A stretch of 64,000 bases of DNA from Vibrio diabolicus (GCA_001048675.1 CCKK01000003.1:1-64000); one strand, 5' to 3'. Shown: positions 1-9,301, counted from the first letter of the stretch. Made by a program: numbers and translations. Notes: a model not told the origin generated them from the letters alone.

Positions 1-420
1 CCATTAAACGTACCGTCAACAATAGGCGTGTCTTCGGTGCCCGTAATATCAATCACGATCTTTTGTTGGGTGCCATCGGTCGCCGTCAGGGTGATGGTGT
101 CTTGCACCTGCTCACCCTCGTCCAGCTGTTGAACCAGACTTTGGTCCAGCGTATACGTCCACTTCCCGTCCACCAATGCTAGCTCACCATAGGTGCCCGT
201 AACGGTGGTGTTTGCAAAAATCGGATCGTCACCATTATCAACATCAGAGATGGTGATGGTGCCTGTTGCGGTCGCGACATCACCGAGATTGCCTTCAGTC
301 ACCTTGCCTGTGAACGTGCCCGTCACGGCTGGCATGTCTTCGGTGCCCGTAATAGAGATCACAACTTCATGCTCAGTGCCATCTACAGATAAAACGGTAA
401 TACTTCTGATGATTGGGTCA
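1..420 (-). repeat. VCBS tandem repeats, 306-bp period
   Basis: The same 18-nt block (on the plus strand gtcttcggtgcccgtaat) occurs at 30-47 and 336-353, exactly 306 bp or 102 codons apart. The surrounding protein sequence repeats the pattern (ITGTED, then a change of residues, then GTFxGKVTEG-like). This is an in-frame tandem array inside the adhesin gene that continues past the window edge. Confidence 0.75.
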
Positions 421-1094
421 CTGTCATGATCCAAAGCCTGCACTTCTTCGTGCTCATTATTCAGCTGATAATTCCAGTTACCGAAAGCATCAATTGAGAA
501 GACGCCCCAATAACTATCTTGAACCTCACTCTGTGATTGGAATAACGCTTCACCTGTATTTGGATCAGTAACACTGAGGTTGCCAGAAGTTCCAAGCGTC
601 ACGTCTTCTTGAACGGCACCTCTATCTTCACCATCAATCAACGCTTCAGTTTCACCAAGCTCTGAGGTTGTGAATCGAGAAATATTAAATAGCGTTGTAC
701 TTTGCTCTGTCGTCACGCCGGCGGTTTCAAAAAAAGTACTTGCTAGTACTTCTGCCCCCGTTCGTTCAACAGTACCAGAGGCCGTCAAACTTGAACCCGT
801 AATTTCACCAGCTTCAGTAGCATATTCATCACCTAGTTGACTCGGGTCTTGTCCTTTTTCGATGGCCTCTAATATTTTCGCAAGCTTGTCGGTAGAATCA
901 GTTTGAGCTTCACCTTCTGTGTCAGCAATATATACATGCTGAGGTTGGATCTTCCCCTCTACTAATTCAACGACCACTTCTCCCGGTAACAAGTTTTCTT
1001 TAGACGCAAAAGCTTTAATTTGACCATCTAGGCCGATTACAACATAGGTTTGTGCGGTTAATTTTGATGGTCCAACCAAGAGCTTATACCTCAT
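1..1094 (-). CDS. Giant VCBS-repeat adhesin, N-terminal part (partial, runs off the left edge)
   Basis: Only about 364 N-terminal codons are in the window. The protein begins MRYKLLVGPSKLTAQ and has the short N-terminal module (residues ~1-60, ending near ENLLPGEVVVE) that precedes many LapA/BapA-like biofilm adhesins and is thought to hold the protein in the outer membrane during type I secretion. After a Ser/Thr-rich linker come VCBS-type Ig-like repeats, with the hallmark phrases GNWNYQLNN, SDVDNGDDP and ISITGTED. An identical 18-nt block at 30-47 and 336-353 shows a 306-bp (102-codon) repeat period. I chose the ATG at 1094, but it lacks a good ribosome site; a TTG five codons in (1079) has GAGG 9 nt upstream and is a real alternative. 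It is divergent from a TolC-type gene, its likely exporter. The family call is strong; ligand and full length are not visible. Confidence 0.85.
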   Translation of the reverse strand, partial: MRYKLLVGPSKLTAQTYVVIGLDGQIKAFASKENLLPGEVVVELVEGKIQPQHVYIADTEGEAQTDSTDKLAKILEAIEKGQDPSQLGDEYATEAGEITGSSLTASGTVERTGAEVLASTFFETAGVTTEQSTTLFNISRFTTSELGETEALIDGEDRGAVQEDVTLGTSGNLSVTDPNTGEALFQSQSEVQDSYWGVFSIDAFGNWNYQLNNEHEEVQALDHDSDPIIRSITVLSVDGTEHEVVISITGTEDMPAVTGTFTGKVTEGNLGDVATATGTITISDVDNGDDPIFANTTVTGTYGELALVDGKWTYTLDQSLVQQLDEGEQVQDTITLTATDGTQQKIVIDITGTEDTPIVDGTFN

Positions 1095-1447
1095 TTAGTA
1101 AATACAAAAATCTCAAAGTCCATAAAACTAAGAAAGTAATAAGACTTATTTTCAAGAAGCGATATACACAATTGGGCGTAAGCTAGCATCAATTAACCCA
1201 CCTAAAACACGCAATTATCCTATCAATAATTTTCATGTTTTAAATTTGTTTTATTTTGCACCGTAAAAACATATGTTATGCGACCTATTTTTAATATTCT
1301 TTAAACTTGTCATTAAATTTTCATTGAAATAGCAGCTTACATTCCAAAAAAGCAAGCAAAGGGAAACGTTTGCCTTGGGTAACATTAGTAATCTTTAATA
1401 TTTATTTTTGAAAAATAACTGGCGTTAAATTATTTGGGGAGATTTTA
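1095..1447. promoter_or_regulatory. AT-rich divergent promoter region, adhesin / TolC
   Basis: This 353-bp non-coding stretch is clearly more AT-rich than its neighbours and separates two divergently transcribed genes of one secretion locus. A good ribosome site (GGGGAG, 1437-1442) precedes the TolC start. I see no convincing ORF. Such AT-rich adhesin promoters are often H-NS targets, which is inference here. Confidence 0.45.
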
Positions 1448-2761
1448 GTGAAGCTAAGTAATATTAGTATCGCGTGTTTTGGTTTGCTAATACCACTGGT
1501 TTCTAGCGCACAAACTTTAGAACAAGCAATAGCGACAACATTTGCAACGAACCCTGATATCAAAAGTGCGTTTAACGAGTATATGAGTAGTCGTTATATT
1601 ATCGATAAATCACGTGGAGCATATAAACCTAGTCTCGATATTGACGCGGGTATCGGTTACGAGAGCATTCACCCTTCCGACTCTACTGGTAAGAGTGATA
1701 CCGAGATGACCCGCAAAGATATGGCAATTACTCTTACCCAGTTGATCTGGGATGGTTCAAAAACCCTATATGACATTGATCGTACCTCTGCAGATGCAGA
1801 GTCTGTGCGTTATCAGTTACTTGCAGATGCCCAAAATGTTGCGTTAGAAGTCATCAAAGCTTATTTGGATGTAGTAAAAACACAAAAGCTGACTGCGCTT
1901 TCCACTAGCAACCTAAACACACATAAGCGAATTTATACTGATATTAAAAAGCGTACAGAGTCAGGAATTGGCTCAGTTGCCGACCTTAACCAGGTTAAAG
2001 CTCGTTTAGCAAAAGCTCAAAGTAATGTTTTAGCTGCACAAAATAACCATAAAGACGCTCAAACAGCATTCTTTCGCTTAGTTGGTGAAGCACCAACTAA
2101 CCTTATTTTTCCGCACGCAGACCAAAACTTTATCCCCAATTCTCTAGACGAGGCCCAATCGCAGGCTTTTGACAATCATCCTGTCATAAAAATAGCACTC
2201 GCAGATGTCGATTCTGCCAGGTTCCAATATAAACAAGCAGATGCAAACTATTTCCCAGTCATCTCATTTGAAGCGAAACAAAGCTGGAACGATGATGTAG
2301 GAGGAGTAAATGGTCTCAACTCTGAAACACAAGCAATGCTCCGTGTCCGATACAACCTTTACAACGGTGGCCGAGACTCTGCAAACAGTGACAGTATGGC
2401 CTACCAACTCAATAAAGCGAAAGACCTCAGAGAGCGAGCATACCGAAGTGTGGAGCAAGAGCTCCGCCTTTCTTGGAGCGCTCTTGAGCTGACTAAACAA
2501 CAAAAGTCTTTTTTAATACAACACGTTGATTCCATGTCAAACACCGTTATTGCATACCAAAAACAATATCGTATTGGAAAGCGCACCCTACTTGATCTGC
2601 TGAACACTGAAAACGAGTTGTTTGAATCACGCAAAAACTACTTAGAAACACAATTTGCGCAGCAATACGCACAATATCGAACCCTGACTTCAACCGGGCA
2701 GCTTTTAGACGCATTGCGCGTCGACATACCGGAAGAGTGGACTCAATCGGTGGAGTACTAA
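1448..2761 (+). CDS. TolC-family outer-membrane efflux/secretion protein
   Basis: A 437-residue protein with a signal peptide (MKLSNISIACFGLLIPLVSSAQ, cleavage probably after SSA) and the TolC fold signature: two homologous halves of long amphipathic helices with the conserved LxxAIxxxxxxNPxI start (TLEQAIATTFATNPDI) and the second-half motif RYNLYNGG. It would form the trimeric outer-membrane/periplasmic tunnel of a type I secretion system. The start is GTG at 1448, with GGGGAG 6 nt upstream. It lies opposite the VCBS adhesin and 5 bp before the OmpA-type gene, so it is most likely the dedicated outer-membrane exporter of that adhesin. No inner-membrane ABC or adaptor gene is visible here; it may lie on the other side of the adhesin gene. 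Confidence 0.9.
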   Translation: MKLSNISIACFGLLIPLVSSAQTLEQAIATTFATNPDIKSAFNEYMSSRYIIDKSRGAYKPSLDIDAGIGYESIHPSDSTGKSDTEMTRKDMAITLTQLIWDGSKTLYDIDRTSADAESVRYQLLADAQNVALEVIKAYLDVVKTQKLTALSTSNLNTHKRIYTDIKKRTESGIGSVADLNQVKARLAKAQSNVLAAQNNHKDAQTAFFRLVGEAPTNLIFPHADQNFIPNSLDEAQSQAFDNHPVIKIALADVDSARFQYKQADANYFPVISFEAKQSWNDDVGGVNGLNSETQAMLRVRYNLYNGGRDSANSDSMAYQLNKAKDLRERAYRSVEQELRLSWSALELTKQQKSFLIQHVDSMSNTVIAYQKQYRIGKRTLLDLLNTENELFESRKNYLETQFAQQYAQYRTLTSTGQLLDALRVDIPEEWTQSVEY

Positions 2762-2766
2762 ATACA

Positions 2767-3384
2767 ATGAAAAAGAATCTTCTAATCACTCTGGCTTTAG
2801 TCATAATGAGTCATCATAGTGCATACGCAAAAGATGAGCTGGCGTACATTCCTATACCAAAGGCGAATCAGATTGCTGACCTAAACGACTTGGACCAAGA
2901 TGGTGTGATAAACGCTCGTGATCTTTGCGCAGGTACTCCAATAGGGGCAGAAGTGGACAATGATGGTTGTGAAACCTATTTGCATAAAGAAGAGCAATAC
3001 CAACTTAAGATTTTGTTTGATAATGACTCTGCTCTTATTAACCAAATTTTTAAAAACAAGATAGATGAGTTGGCTGCATTTCTTAAAAAGTATCCAACCA
3101 CTTCTATAGAGATACAAGGATACGCAAGTAAGGTAGGACGTGCAGAATACAATTTAAACTTATCTCGCCATCGTGCAGAGAATGTACGCAATCTATTGAT
3201 AGAAAAAGGAATCCCGGGTGACCGCCTCGCAATTCTTGCTTTTGGCGACACACAGTTAGCAGAGCCGGGTATGGATCGTGTCAGCCACGCATTAAACCGC
3301 CGCGTTACTGCCACTGTTGTCGGCCAGCAAGGGATGGTTAAAGATGAGTGGACGATATTCACTACCTTCCCAGAAGTAAAATAA
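2767..3384 (+). CDS. OmpA-family outer-membrane protein of the adhesin locus
   Basis: A 205-residue protein with a signal peptide (MKKNLLITLALVIMSHHSAYA). A thrombospondin type 3-like calcium motif (DLDQDGVINARD, then VDNDGCE) at ~residues 35-65 is followed by an OmpA C-terminal domain that binds peptidoglycan (IEIQGYASKVG, NLNLSRHRAENVRNLL, NRRV). An in-frame GTG at 2737 exists, but the ATG at 2767 starts a clean signal peptide and has GGAG upstream, so I use 2767. The gene follows the TolC stop by 5 bp, so the two are cotranscribed. OmpA-like partners of this type are commonly found next to large T1SS adhesins in Vibrio and Shewanella; a role in anchoring the export machine to the cell wall is inference. 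Confidence 0.88.
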   Translation: MKKNLLITLALVIMSHHSAYAKDELAYIPIPKANQIADLNDLDQDGVINARDLCAGTPIGAEVDNDGCETYLHKEEQYQLKILFDNDSALINQIFKNKIDELAAFLKKYPTTSIEIQGYASKVGRAEYNLNLSRHRAENVRNLLIEKGIPGDRLAILAFGDTQLAEPGMDRVSHALNRRVTATVVGQQGMVKDEWTIFTTFPEVK

Positions 3385-3388
3385 ACTT

Positions 3389-3428
3389 ATACCCCTGCTT
3401 ATTTGCATAGATGAGTGGGGGTATTTTT
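3389..3428 (+). terminator. Rho-independent terminator after the TolC-OmpA operon
   Basis: ATACCCC (3389-3395) pairs with GGGGTAT (3418-3424), with a second inner helix CTTAT/ATGAG, followed directly by a T-run. It lies 4 nt after the OmpA-type stop. Confidence 0.8.
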
Positions 3429-3712
3429 ATGTCATTACGCCCAACTAATTAGACACAACTAATAAAACAAACACTAACATTAATCATAACTCACTAATAT
3501 TATAGTAAAAATTAAAAGTGAGCCTTTGCTCTATATTAGTAGTAATATATTAGAGTCAAAATGAAAACCACCAATACTTTTAAATGGGAAGAAGATAAGC
3601 CAATCAATAACACTGAGGGGTTTAAGCAATCACCTTTCTTCACCACAATATGAAATCAATTTATTATATAGCTTTAATAAATCAATCATCTATTGAGGAA
3701 ACATAATAAAAC
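3429..3712. other. AT-rich intergenic region with one possible 30-codon ORF
   Basis: This leader upstream of the SgrR-type regulator is very AT-rich. It contains a short plus-strand ORF at 3561-3653 (30 residues, MKTTNTFKWEEDK...) ending 60 bp before the regulator. It has no clear ribosome site, so I do not call it a gene; it is listed as a finding. Confidence 0.4.
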
Positions 3713-5368
3713 ATGACAGAAACATGTCTTCGTAGATTGAGCCAGTTATTAAAACATTACAAACACTCTCAAACGTATCAGGTAAACCTCGACGATTTAG
3801 AACTGGTTTTTTCAACTTCTAGACGCAACATATCTAATATACTGAGAATACTTGACAGCTACAATTGGATCCATTGGGAGCCAGGTCGTGGCCGTGGGAA
3901 AGCCAGCACACTAAAAGTGACGGTAACAATACATCAAGCCCTTTACTTTACGATTCGTAATGAAATCAACAATGGTAGCTTTGACGTCATCTCGAGGTTA
4001 CTTGAGCATTACCGTAGCACTGCTGTAAGCGCACTTAGCCAAGCACTCGCAGAAGTTTCAGAAGAAAACAAAGATTCAAATACACTCATCGTCAGCCAGT
4101 ATCCTTGGGTAGATGAGCTAACCCCTTCACTGACTTATCGCTTTTCAGAACTGCAGGTAATACGCAGCTTGTATGACACCCTATTTACCGTTGATCACTA
4201 CGGTCAATTAAAAAATCACCTCGCTTGTGAGTACAAAAATGAAGGCAGTTGTATATATATTTGGCTCCGCCCTGATATCTACTGTCACGATGGGCTACCA
4301 TTACAAGCAGAAGATGTCGTACACTCTTTAAATAAGCTCGTTACAACAGATGGCCCCGTCCAAAAATTACTTCAGCAAGTCACTCGTATCAGCTTCGATA
4401 ATGCCAAACAAGCTATACGTATTGACTTAAAGCAGCCTAATAACTTATTCATTTACTGCTTAGCAACCGCAAATGCGTCTATCACTACTCGACGTCAGAA
4501 GAGCTTTAAAGGTCGCAGTATCACAATAGGTACTGGCCCATTTGTACTTAGGCATTGGGATACCGACAAAATAGTACTGAAGAAACATCATAACTATTTC
4601 GCAAAAAAGGCATTATTGGAGCAAATCACGCTCTCTCATCAGGGGACTGAGCTGGATCAATACATCAGTTATAATCAGGAAACTGACGATACCGAATGTT
4701 ATATGATTCAGGCATTTTCTTTTCTAGCACGTAACCGTCGCGCCGAGTGCTCACTAAGCGAGCAAACTTGGCAGCGCCTATTTTCTTTTATCGAGAGTCG
4801 TAGATTTGAATTTGCCAAAGCGAATGGCTTGGAAGCGATGCACATTCTCGATGATAGCTCTCACAACGAGAATGTTCCTCAGCTTGAGGGAACGTTGGTC
4901 ATAACCCATCCAAAGTGGACGATTGATTATTTAAGTAAAGCGAACCAATGGATCGTAGATTTAATCCGTCAAACTGGGTTGCATGTAGAATTTGTGGAGC
5001 TAACTGACGCTAGTAATCCTCAACTTGTAAAAGAACAAGCCGACTTGCTCTTTGTCGAAGATGTCGTTGAGCCACCTTTAACCTATGGAATTTATGAGTG
5101 GCTATTAACAGGTACAGGTATTCGATTTGCTCTTCACTCTGATGAATTTGAACAGCATGTTAATCACGTACACGATGCAGTCTCAGATCCCACGCCTGAA
5201 AAACGTTTGGAGGGAATACTCTCAGAGCTCAGAGATGATACAACAATCTTACCATTGTTCTGGGGGCAAGAAAAAATCACCAGAGCGAAAGGTGTAAGCG
5301 GTGTTCAACTCCGTAAATCTGGGTACAGTGATTTCTACAAACTAAGAGTCAGGGCCGGACAAGACTAA
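3713..5368 (+). CDS. SgrR-type transcriptional regulator (wHTH + family 5 solute-binding domain)
   Basis: 551 residues. Residues ~1-115 form the SgrR N-terminal winged-helix domain (FSTSRRNISNILRILDSYNWIHWEPGRGRGK is close to the family consensus). Residues ~150-540 resemble periplasmic family 5 solute-binding proteins but have no signal peptide, so the domain acts as a cytoplasmic ligand sensor (TGPFVLRHWDTDKIVLKKHHNYF is typical). In enterobacteria SgrR senses sugar-phosphate stress and activates the SgrS small RNA; other members control peptide or sugar transporters. No obvious target operon is adjacent, so the ligand is unknown. The family assignment is firm; the orthology to E. coli sgrR is not, so I give no symbol. 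Confidence 0.85.
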   Translation: MTETCLRRLSQLLKHYKHSQTYQVNLDDLELVFSTSRRNISNILRILDSYNWIHWEPGRGRGKASTLKVTVTIHQALYFTIRNEINNGSFDVISRLLEHYRSTAVSALSQALAEVSEENKDSNTLIVSQYPWVDELTPSLTYRFSELQVIRSLYDTLFTVDHYGQLKNHLACEYKNEGSCIYIWLRPDIYCHDGLPLQAEDVVHSLNKLVTTDGPVQKLLQQVTRISFDNAKQAIRIDLKQPNNLFIYCLATANASITTRRQKSFKGRSITIGTGPFVLRHWDTDKIVLKKHHNYFAKKALLEQITLSHQGTELDQYISYNQETDDTECYMIQAFSFLARNRRAECSLSEQTWQRLFSFIESRRFEFAKANGLEAMHILDDSSHNENVPQLEGTLVITHPKWTIDYLSKANQWIVDLIRQTGLHVEFVELTDASNPQLVKEQADLLFVEDVVEPPLTYGIYEWLLTGTGIRFALHSDEFEQHVNHVHDAVSDPTPEKRLEGILSELRDDTTILPLFWGQEKITRAKGVSGVQLRKSGYSDFYKLRVRAGQD

Positions 5369-5442
5369 TCTGTTAGAAGCTTCTGTTTACTAATTACTTT
5401 TGTAATCTACGATGTGAGTTTTCAAAATAATGCTTAATCACA

Positions 5443-6015
5443 CTAAGCGAGCACAAAATTGAACTCACCGACCACACGACCATCAATGTTGACAGGCTCA
5501 AACTGCAAATAATCACGGGCTTTTCCGCCCCACCACTCGTTACCAGTTCGCCCTTTCAAATAAAGCTGAGTCGTTAACAGCTCTTTCTCTCCACGCCACA
5601 ATTTTACGTGGATGTGGGGAGGTCGAGAGCTATATGGAACCGGAAATAACGTTTGAAAAAGGTAATTCCCATCTTCGCCAGTTAAAACTGCACCAAAGCC
5701 TGCAAAGTGAGGATCAAACTTATTATTGTTAGGTTGATTCGGGTGATCATAGATGCCTTGTCCATCACATTGCCATATTTCTATTTTCATTTCAGACAAT
5801 GGGTTTCCTGCTGTATCCATTACCTTACCCTGAAGAAAAATGGGCTCACCAATAAGACCTTTCGACTGCAAAATCAAATTTTGACGAAGTGGCACTGGAA
5901 CCACGGGATAAAATGGCCCTTCCGTTTGAGGCGGTGTCGGCTTCATTGGGCTAGCGGATTTTAGCGAAGGCGCAAATATTAGCGACCATAAAGCTAAAAA
6001 GTGTCTACGTTCCAT
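5443..6015 (-). CDS. Secreted (Tat-type) intradiol ring-cleavage dioxygenase
   Basis: A 190-residue protein of the protocatechuate 3,4-dioxygenase superfamily. All four expected non-haem Fe(III) ligands are visible: Tyr89 (GIYDHP), Tyr128 (VPYSSRPP), His134 and His136 (PPHIHVKLW). The N-terminus MERRHFLALWSLIFAPSLKSA carries twin arginines and a hydrophobic stretch, suggesting Tat export of the folded iron enzyme. It is shorter than catechol dioxygenases and has no partner subunit gene or ring-degradation genes nearby, so it is not part of a classical beta-ketoadipate operon. The substrate is unknown; a catechol-type aromatic is an inference from the family. It is transcribed alone and converges with the SgrR-type gene. 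Confidence 0.85.
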   Translation of the reverse strand: MERRHFLALWSLIFAPSLKSASPMKPTPPQTEGPFYPVVPVPLRQNLILQSKGLIGEPIFLQGKVMDTAGNPLSEMKIEIWQCDGQGIYDHPNQPNNNKFDPHFAGFGAVLTGEDGNYLFQTLFPVPYSSRPPHIHVKLWRGEKELLTTQLYLKGRTGNEWWGGKARDYLQFEPVNIDGRVVGEFNFVLA

Positions 6016-6097
6016 ATCATCACCAGTGATTGTTTACCTTACTTAAGTTTGGTGATTCTTGATGATTTTTCCAGCGTAGCAGTACACTAAAACAAAC

Positions 6098-6132
6098 ATG
6101 CCTCTGTTCAGTGCAACGCTGAACAGAGGCAT
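6098..6132 (-). terminator. Terminator of the art operon
   Basis: A perfect 14-bp stem, ATGCCTCTGTTCAG (6098-6111) with its complement at 6119-6132, has a 7-nt loop and is followed on the minus strand by a T-rich tract (GTTTGTTTTAG). It lies 21 nt past the artM stop. Confidence 0.88.
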
Positions 6133-6153
6133 TTACAAATTAGCTGCTAATAA

Positions 6154-6822
6154 TTAAACGGCTTCAAAGGCTAGTGCTTTCTTCTCTACCTGACGGAAAA
6201 TGAGAGTTAGCAAACCATTTACCGTTAAATAAAATGCGCCTGCAATACCAAATACTGTCAACGTATCGTAAGTTTGTGCGTTAATGCGCTGCGCGTAACC
6301 CATCAGATCCATGATCGTAATCGTGCTTGCTAGTGAAGTACCTTTGAAGACTAAAATCACTTCGTTCGAATAAGCCGGAACGGCACGACGAATAGCGTAT
6401 GGCAGCAGCACTTTTAGCGTTGCGGTTTTATTCATCCCTAGAGCACGACACGCTTGCCATTGACCAGAAGGAATCGCGTTAAACGCGCCTTTAAACAGCT
6501 GAGTGCTGTACGCCGCGGTATTCAGTGCTAACGCTAACATCGCACAGAACCAAGGTTGGCTTAACCATGTCCAAAAAACACTTTCTCTCACTACATCAAA
6601 CTGACCCGGACCGTAGTAAACCAAGAAGATCTGTACCAACAAAGGCGTACCAGTAAACAAGGTGATGATGCCACGGCTTACCCAATGCAAACCCGGAGTA
6701 CGTAGGATCAGAGTCAGCGTCATCATCAAAGCTAAGAGGCAGCCGACAACCAAGGAAGCGGCGGTTAATTGAAGGCTAGTACCTAAGCCATCCACCATTT
6801 GCCAAACGTGTTGTTCGTTCAT
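6154..6822 (-). CDS. artM: Arginine ABC transporter permease ArtM
   Basis: A 222-residue inner-membrane permease of the His/Glu/Gln/Arg/opine family with about five membrane segments. The EAA-type loop that contacts the ATPase is visible near residue 125 ([32 protein letters not shown]). The start ATG overlaps the artQ stop (ATGA), so translation is coupled. It is the last gene of artP-artI-artQ-artM, the same order as in E. coli, and would pair with ArtQ to import L-arginine. The substrate is inferred from gene order and resemblance of the ATPase to ArtP. Confidence 0.92.
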   Translation of the reverse strand: MNEQHVWQMVDGLGTSLQLTAASLVVGCLLALMMTLTLILRTPGLHWVSRGIITLFTGTPLLVQIFLVYYGPGQFDVVRESVFWTWLSQPWFCAMLALALNTAAYSTQLFKGAFNAIPSGQWQACRALGMNKTATLKVLLPYAIRRAVPAYSNEVILVFKGTSLASTITIMDLMGYAQRINAQTYDTLTVFGIAGAFYLTVNGLLTLIFRQVEKKALAFEAV

Positions 6823-7508
6823 GCGGTTGCCTCCTGTCCCATGCTCATGCCTTGAATTGAGAACTTCTTATCAATCAGTTTGACGGCACGTTGTGTAATC
6901 AAAGTGATGCCTAGGTAAATCGCCGCAGCGGTTGCGTACCATGTAAAAGCTTCATGCGTCGCAGCAGACGTTAGCTGCGCTTGTTTCAACAAATCCGTTA
7001 CGCCAATCAGTGATACAAGCGCGGTATCTTTCAACAGAACCAACCATTGGTTAGTTAAACCTGGTAGCGCGTGTCTTACTGCTTGTGGCAAAACAATGCG
7101 AACAAAAGCATGTGCCTGACTGATGCCGAGTGCACTTGCTGCCTCTCTTTGCCCTCTTCCAACGGCTTTCAATGCGCCACGTAGAGTTTGAGAAGCATAA
7201 GAAGCGAAGATTAACGACAACGCCACCACGCCAGACAAGAACGGGCTAACTTCAATAAAGTCGCCGGTGATTAAAAACAGAACCTGCGTCGAACCAAAAT
7301 AGATGAACAACACGACAAGGATTTCTGGCAAGCCACGTACAATCGTCACAAACGCCGTCATTGGCCATTTAACGAAAACGCGGCGAGACATTTCACCACT
7401 GGCGAATACCACTGCCAGAATCAAACCGACTAAGAGGCTTGTGAAGGCTAGCTGGACAGTCATCCAACTAGCTTGAACAAGCGATAAAGAGTAACCCGTT
7501 AGTGCCAT
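6819..7508 (-). CDS. artQ: Arginine ABC transporter permease ArtQ
   Basis: A 229-residue polar amino acid permease with about five transmembrane helices and the EAA loop [30 protein letters not shown]. The start codon follows the binding-protein stop by a single base and its own stop overlaps artM by four bases. With ArtM it forms the membrane channel energised by ArtP. A C-terminal tail ([15 protein letters not shown]) extends slightly beyond the usual end, with the last codons supplying the artM ribosome site (GGAGGCAACC). Confidence 0.92.
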   Translation of the reverse strand: MALTGYSLSLVQASWMTVQLAFTSLLVGLILAVVFASGEMSRRVFVKWPMTAFVTIVRGLPEILVVLFIYFGSTQVLFLITGDFIEVSPFLSGVVALSLIFASYASQTLRGALKAVGRGQREAASALGISQAHAFVRIVLPQAVRHALPGLTNQWLVLLKDTALVSLIGVTDLLKQAQLTSAATHEAFTWYATAAAIYLGITLITQRAVKLIDKKFSIQGMSMGQEATA

Positions 7509-7509
7509 A

Positions 7510-8253
7510 TTACTTACCGAAGTACTTGTTGTAGATTACGTTGTATTCGCCGTTTGCTTTCACTGTTTTCAGTGCTGTGTTCAGCTTGTTCACTAGCTCG
7601 TCGTTACCTTTGTTTACTGCGATACCGAAACCGTTACCGAAGTATTTAGGGTTAGTGACGTGCTCACCCACGTAAGCTAGGTTGTCTTCTTTCTTGAACC
7701 ATTCTGCTACGACTGCTGTGTCACCGAATACAGAATCAATACGGCCATTTTTCATATCGATGAACGCGTCTTGGTAGCTTGAGTAAGGAACCGCGGTTAC
7801 GCCCGGCATTTGCTCAATCAGGTAACTTTGGTGTGTTGAACCGTTTTGAACACCAACGCGCTTACCTTCTAGTGCTTTTTGATCAGCAACTTTTTCTTTG
7901 ATAGAAACAAACGCTGCTGAGTTTTCATAGTATGCATTCGTGAAATTCACTTGCTCCAAACGCGCCTCAGTAATATCCATTGCAGAGATAGCCGCATCGT
8001 AACGTTTGAATTTTAATGCAGGGATCAGGCTGTCAAAAGATTGGTTATGGAAGGTACATTTGGCTTCCATTTCTTTACATAGTGCGTTCGCCAGATCCAC
8101 GTCAAAACCTTGGATTTGGTTATTTTCATCCATGTATTCGAATGGTGCGTACGTCGCTTCCATCGCGAATTTGATCTCTTCTTGTGCTGCTGCGTTTGCT
8201 GCCATAGTTGCAGAAGAAAGGCCGATTAGTGAAGCCAGTAGAATCTTTTTCAT
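7510..8253 (-). CDS. artI: Arginine ABC transporter periplasmic binding protein ArtI/ArtJ type
   Basis: 247 residues with a signal peptide ([24 protein letters not shown]) and a family 3 solute-binding domain ([33 protein letters not shown]; residues ~25-245). Two cysteines near 59 and 66 (LCKEMEAKC) match the conserved pair of the ArtI/ArtJ group. It delivers L-arginine to ArtQM. GGAG sits 8 nt before the ATG. An 88-nt gap separates it from artP, so a separate mRNA level for this abundant component is possible. ArtI and ArtJ cannot be told apart with certainty here. Confidence 0.88.
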   Translation of the reverse strand: MKKILLASLIGLSSATMAANAAAQEEIKFAMEATYAPFEYMDENNQIQGFDVDLANALCKEMEAKCTFHNQSFDSLIPALKFKRYDAAISAMDITEARLEQVNFTNAYYENSAAFVSIKEKVADQKALEGKRVGVQNGSTHQSYLIEQMPGVTAVPYSSYQDAFIDMKNGRIDSVFGDTAVVAEWFKKEDNLAYVGEHVTNPKYFGNGFGIAVNKGNDELVNKLNTALKTVKANGEYNVIYNKYFGK

Positions 8254-8341
8254 TGCAATACTCCGTGTGTACTTAGTGGGCTGACACTCGCAATGACAGC
8301 CGAGCTTATCTGTTAAATAGACTGAACTTTAAAAACGTAAT

Positions 8342-9070
8342 TTAGTGATTTAGGTAGTCAGCAAACTGGGCGGTTTGCGGGTTAGAAAACGAATCATTTG
8401 TACCGTGCTCGACGATGTATCCTTTTTCTAGATACAGTACGTGGCTAGCGATTTTCTTAGCAAAATCGACCTCATGCGTTACTACGACTTGGGTGATGCC
8501 AGTTTCGCTTAAATCTTTAATAATCTTAACGACTTGGTTAGTAATTTCCGGATCAAGCGCTGCGGTCGGTTCATCAAAAAGCAAGACTTCCGGTTTCATC
8601 ATCAGTGCACGAGCAATCGCCACACGTTGTTGCTGACCACCAGAAAGCTGCATCGGCCATGCATCCGCTTTATCTGCCAAATGCAGCGTTGCGAGAATTT
8701 GCATTGCTTGGTTCTTCGCTTCTTCTTTATCCATGCCAGATACTTTTACCGGAGCCTCAATCAGGTTATCCATCACTGTCATGTGCGGCCATAAGTTGTA
8801 CTGTTGGAACACCATGCCTACTTTACGACGAAGTGCTAAACCTTGTTTCTCTTTGATTTCAGTAGAAAAATCAAAAACATCATTTGTGATGTTTAGCTTG
8901 CCGTTATCCGCCCCTTCAAGAAGGTTAAGAACACGCAGTAGAGAGCTCTTACCTGCGCCACTTGGACCAAGTAACACCAGTGTTTCCCCGCTTTCACACT
9001 TAAAGCTGACATCGTGAAGCACTTGTGTCTCACCGTAGGATTTATTGATTCCGCTTACCTGAATAGTCAT
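8342..9070 (-). CDS. artP: Arginine ABC transporter ATP-binding protein ArtP
   Basis: 242 residues with all ABC motifs: Walker [11 protein letters not shown]-loop [10 protein letters not shown], signature [15 protein letters not shown], Walker [13 protein letters not shown] and switch His in VVTHEVDF. The sequence around Walker A and the [12 protein letters not shown] stretch closely follows E. coli ArtP. An upstream in-frame ATG at 9085 would add five residues (MRYVS), but the ArtP family starts M(T/S)IQ, so I place the start at 9070. It is the first gene of the operon; a possible ArgR box lies upstream. Confidence 0.92.
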   Translation of the reverse strand: MTIQVSGINKSYGETQVLHDVSFKCESGETLVLLGPSGAGKSSLLRVLNLLEGADNGKLNITNDVFDFSTEIKEKQGLALRRKVGMVFQQYNLWPHMTVMDNLIEAPVKVSGMDKEEAKNQAMQILATLHLADKADAWPMQLSGGQQQRVAIARALMMKPEVLLFDEPTAALDPEITNQVVKIIKDLSETGITQVVVTHEVDFAKKIASHVLYLEKGYIVEHGTNDSFSNPQTAQFADYLNH

Positions 9071-9125
9071 GCTGACATACCGCATTAATTGTCACTTGGT
9101 ATTTATATTACTCAACTGGACTTTT

Positions 9126-9144
9126 TATGCAATAAAAATGTATA
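9126..9144. promoter_or_regulatory. Possible ARG box upstream of artP
   Basis: An imperfect inverted repeat TATGCA-n7-TGTATA sits in an AT-rich tract 56 bp before the artP start. TGCATA-like half-sites around an A/T core resemble ArgR operators, and art genes are ArgR-repressed in E. coli. The match is loose. Confidence 0.35.
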
Positions 9145-9169
9145 AAAATTTAATTTGTTAATTTTTTGT

Positions 9170-9301
9170 ATGATCAGCAACCACCAAGACAGAGTATCTG
9201 ACTGGTTTGAAGAGTTAGTTTTAACTGAATTTGTTGAAGAAAAATCCAACAACATGGTGACGACCGAAACAAAGTTAAAATGGTGGTTATTTTTGTGCTG
9301 A
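9170..9301 (+). CDS. Possible 43-residue small protein (unproven)
   Basis: A 44-codon ORF lies between artP and the large secreted protein gene, running MISNHQDRVSDWFEELVL... and ending KWWLFLC. The composition is protein-like (charged amphipathic start, Trp-rich end), but I see no ribosome site before the ATG and recognise no family. It could equally be a remnant of a longer gene or chance. Confidence 0.22.
   Translation: MISNHQDRVSDWFEELVLTEFVEEKSNNMVTTETKLKWWLFLC

Noticed and set aside
193..429. 78-codon frame opposite the adhesin
   Set aside because: Antisense shadow of the VCBS repeats (Val/Thr/Pro-rich).
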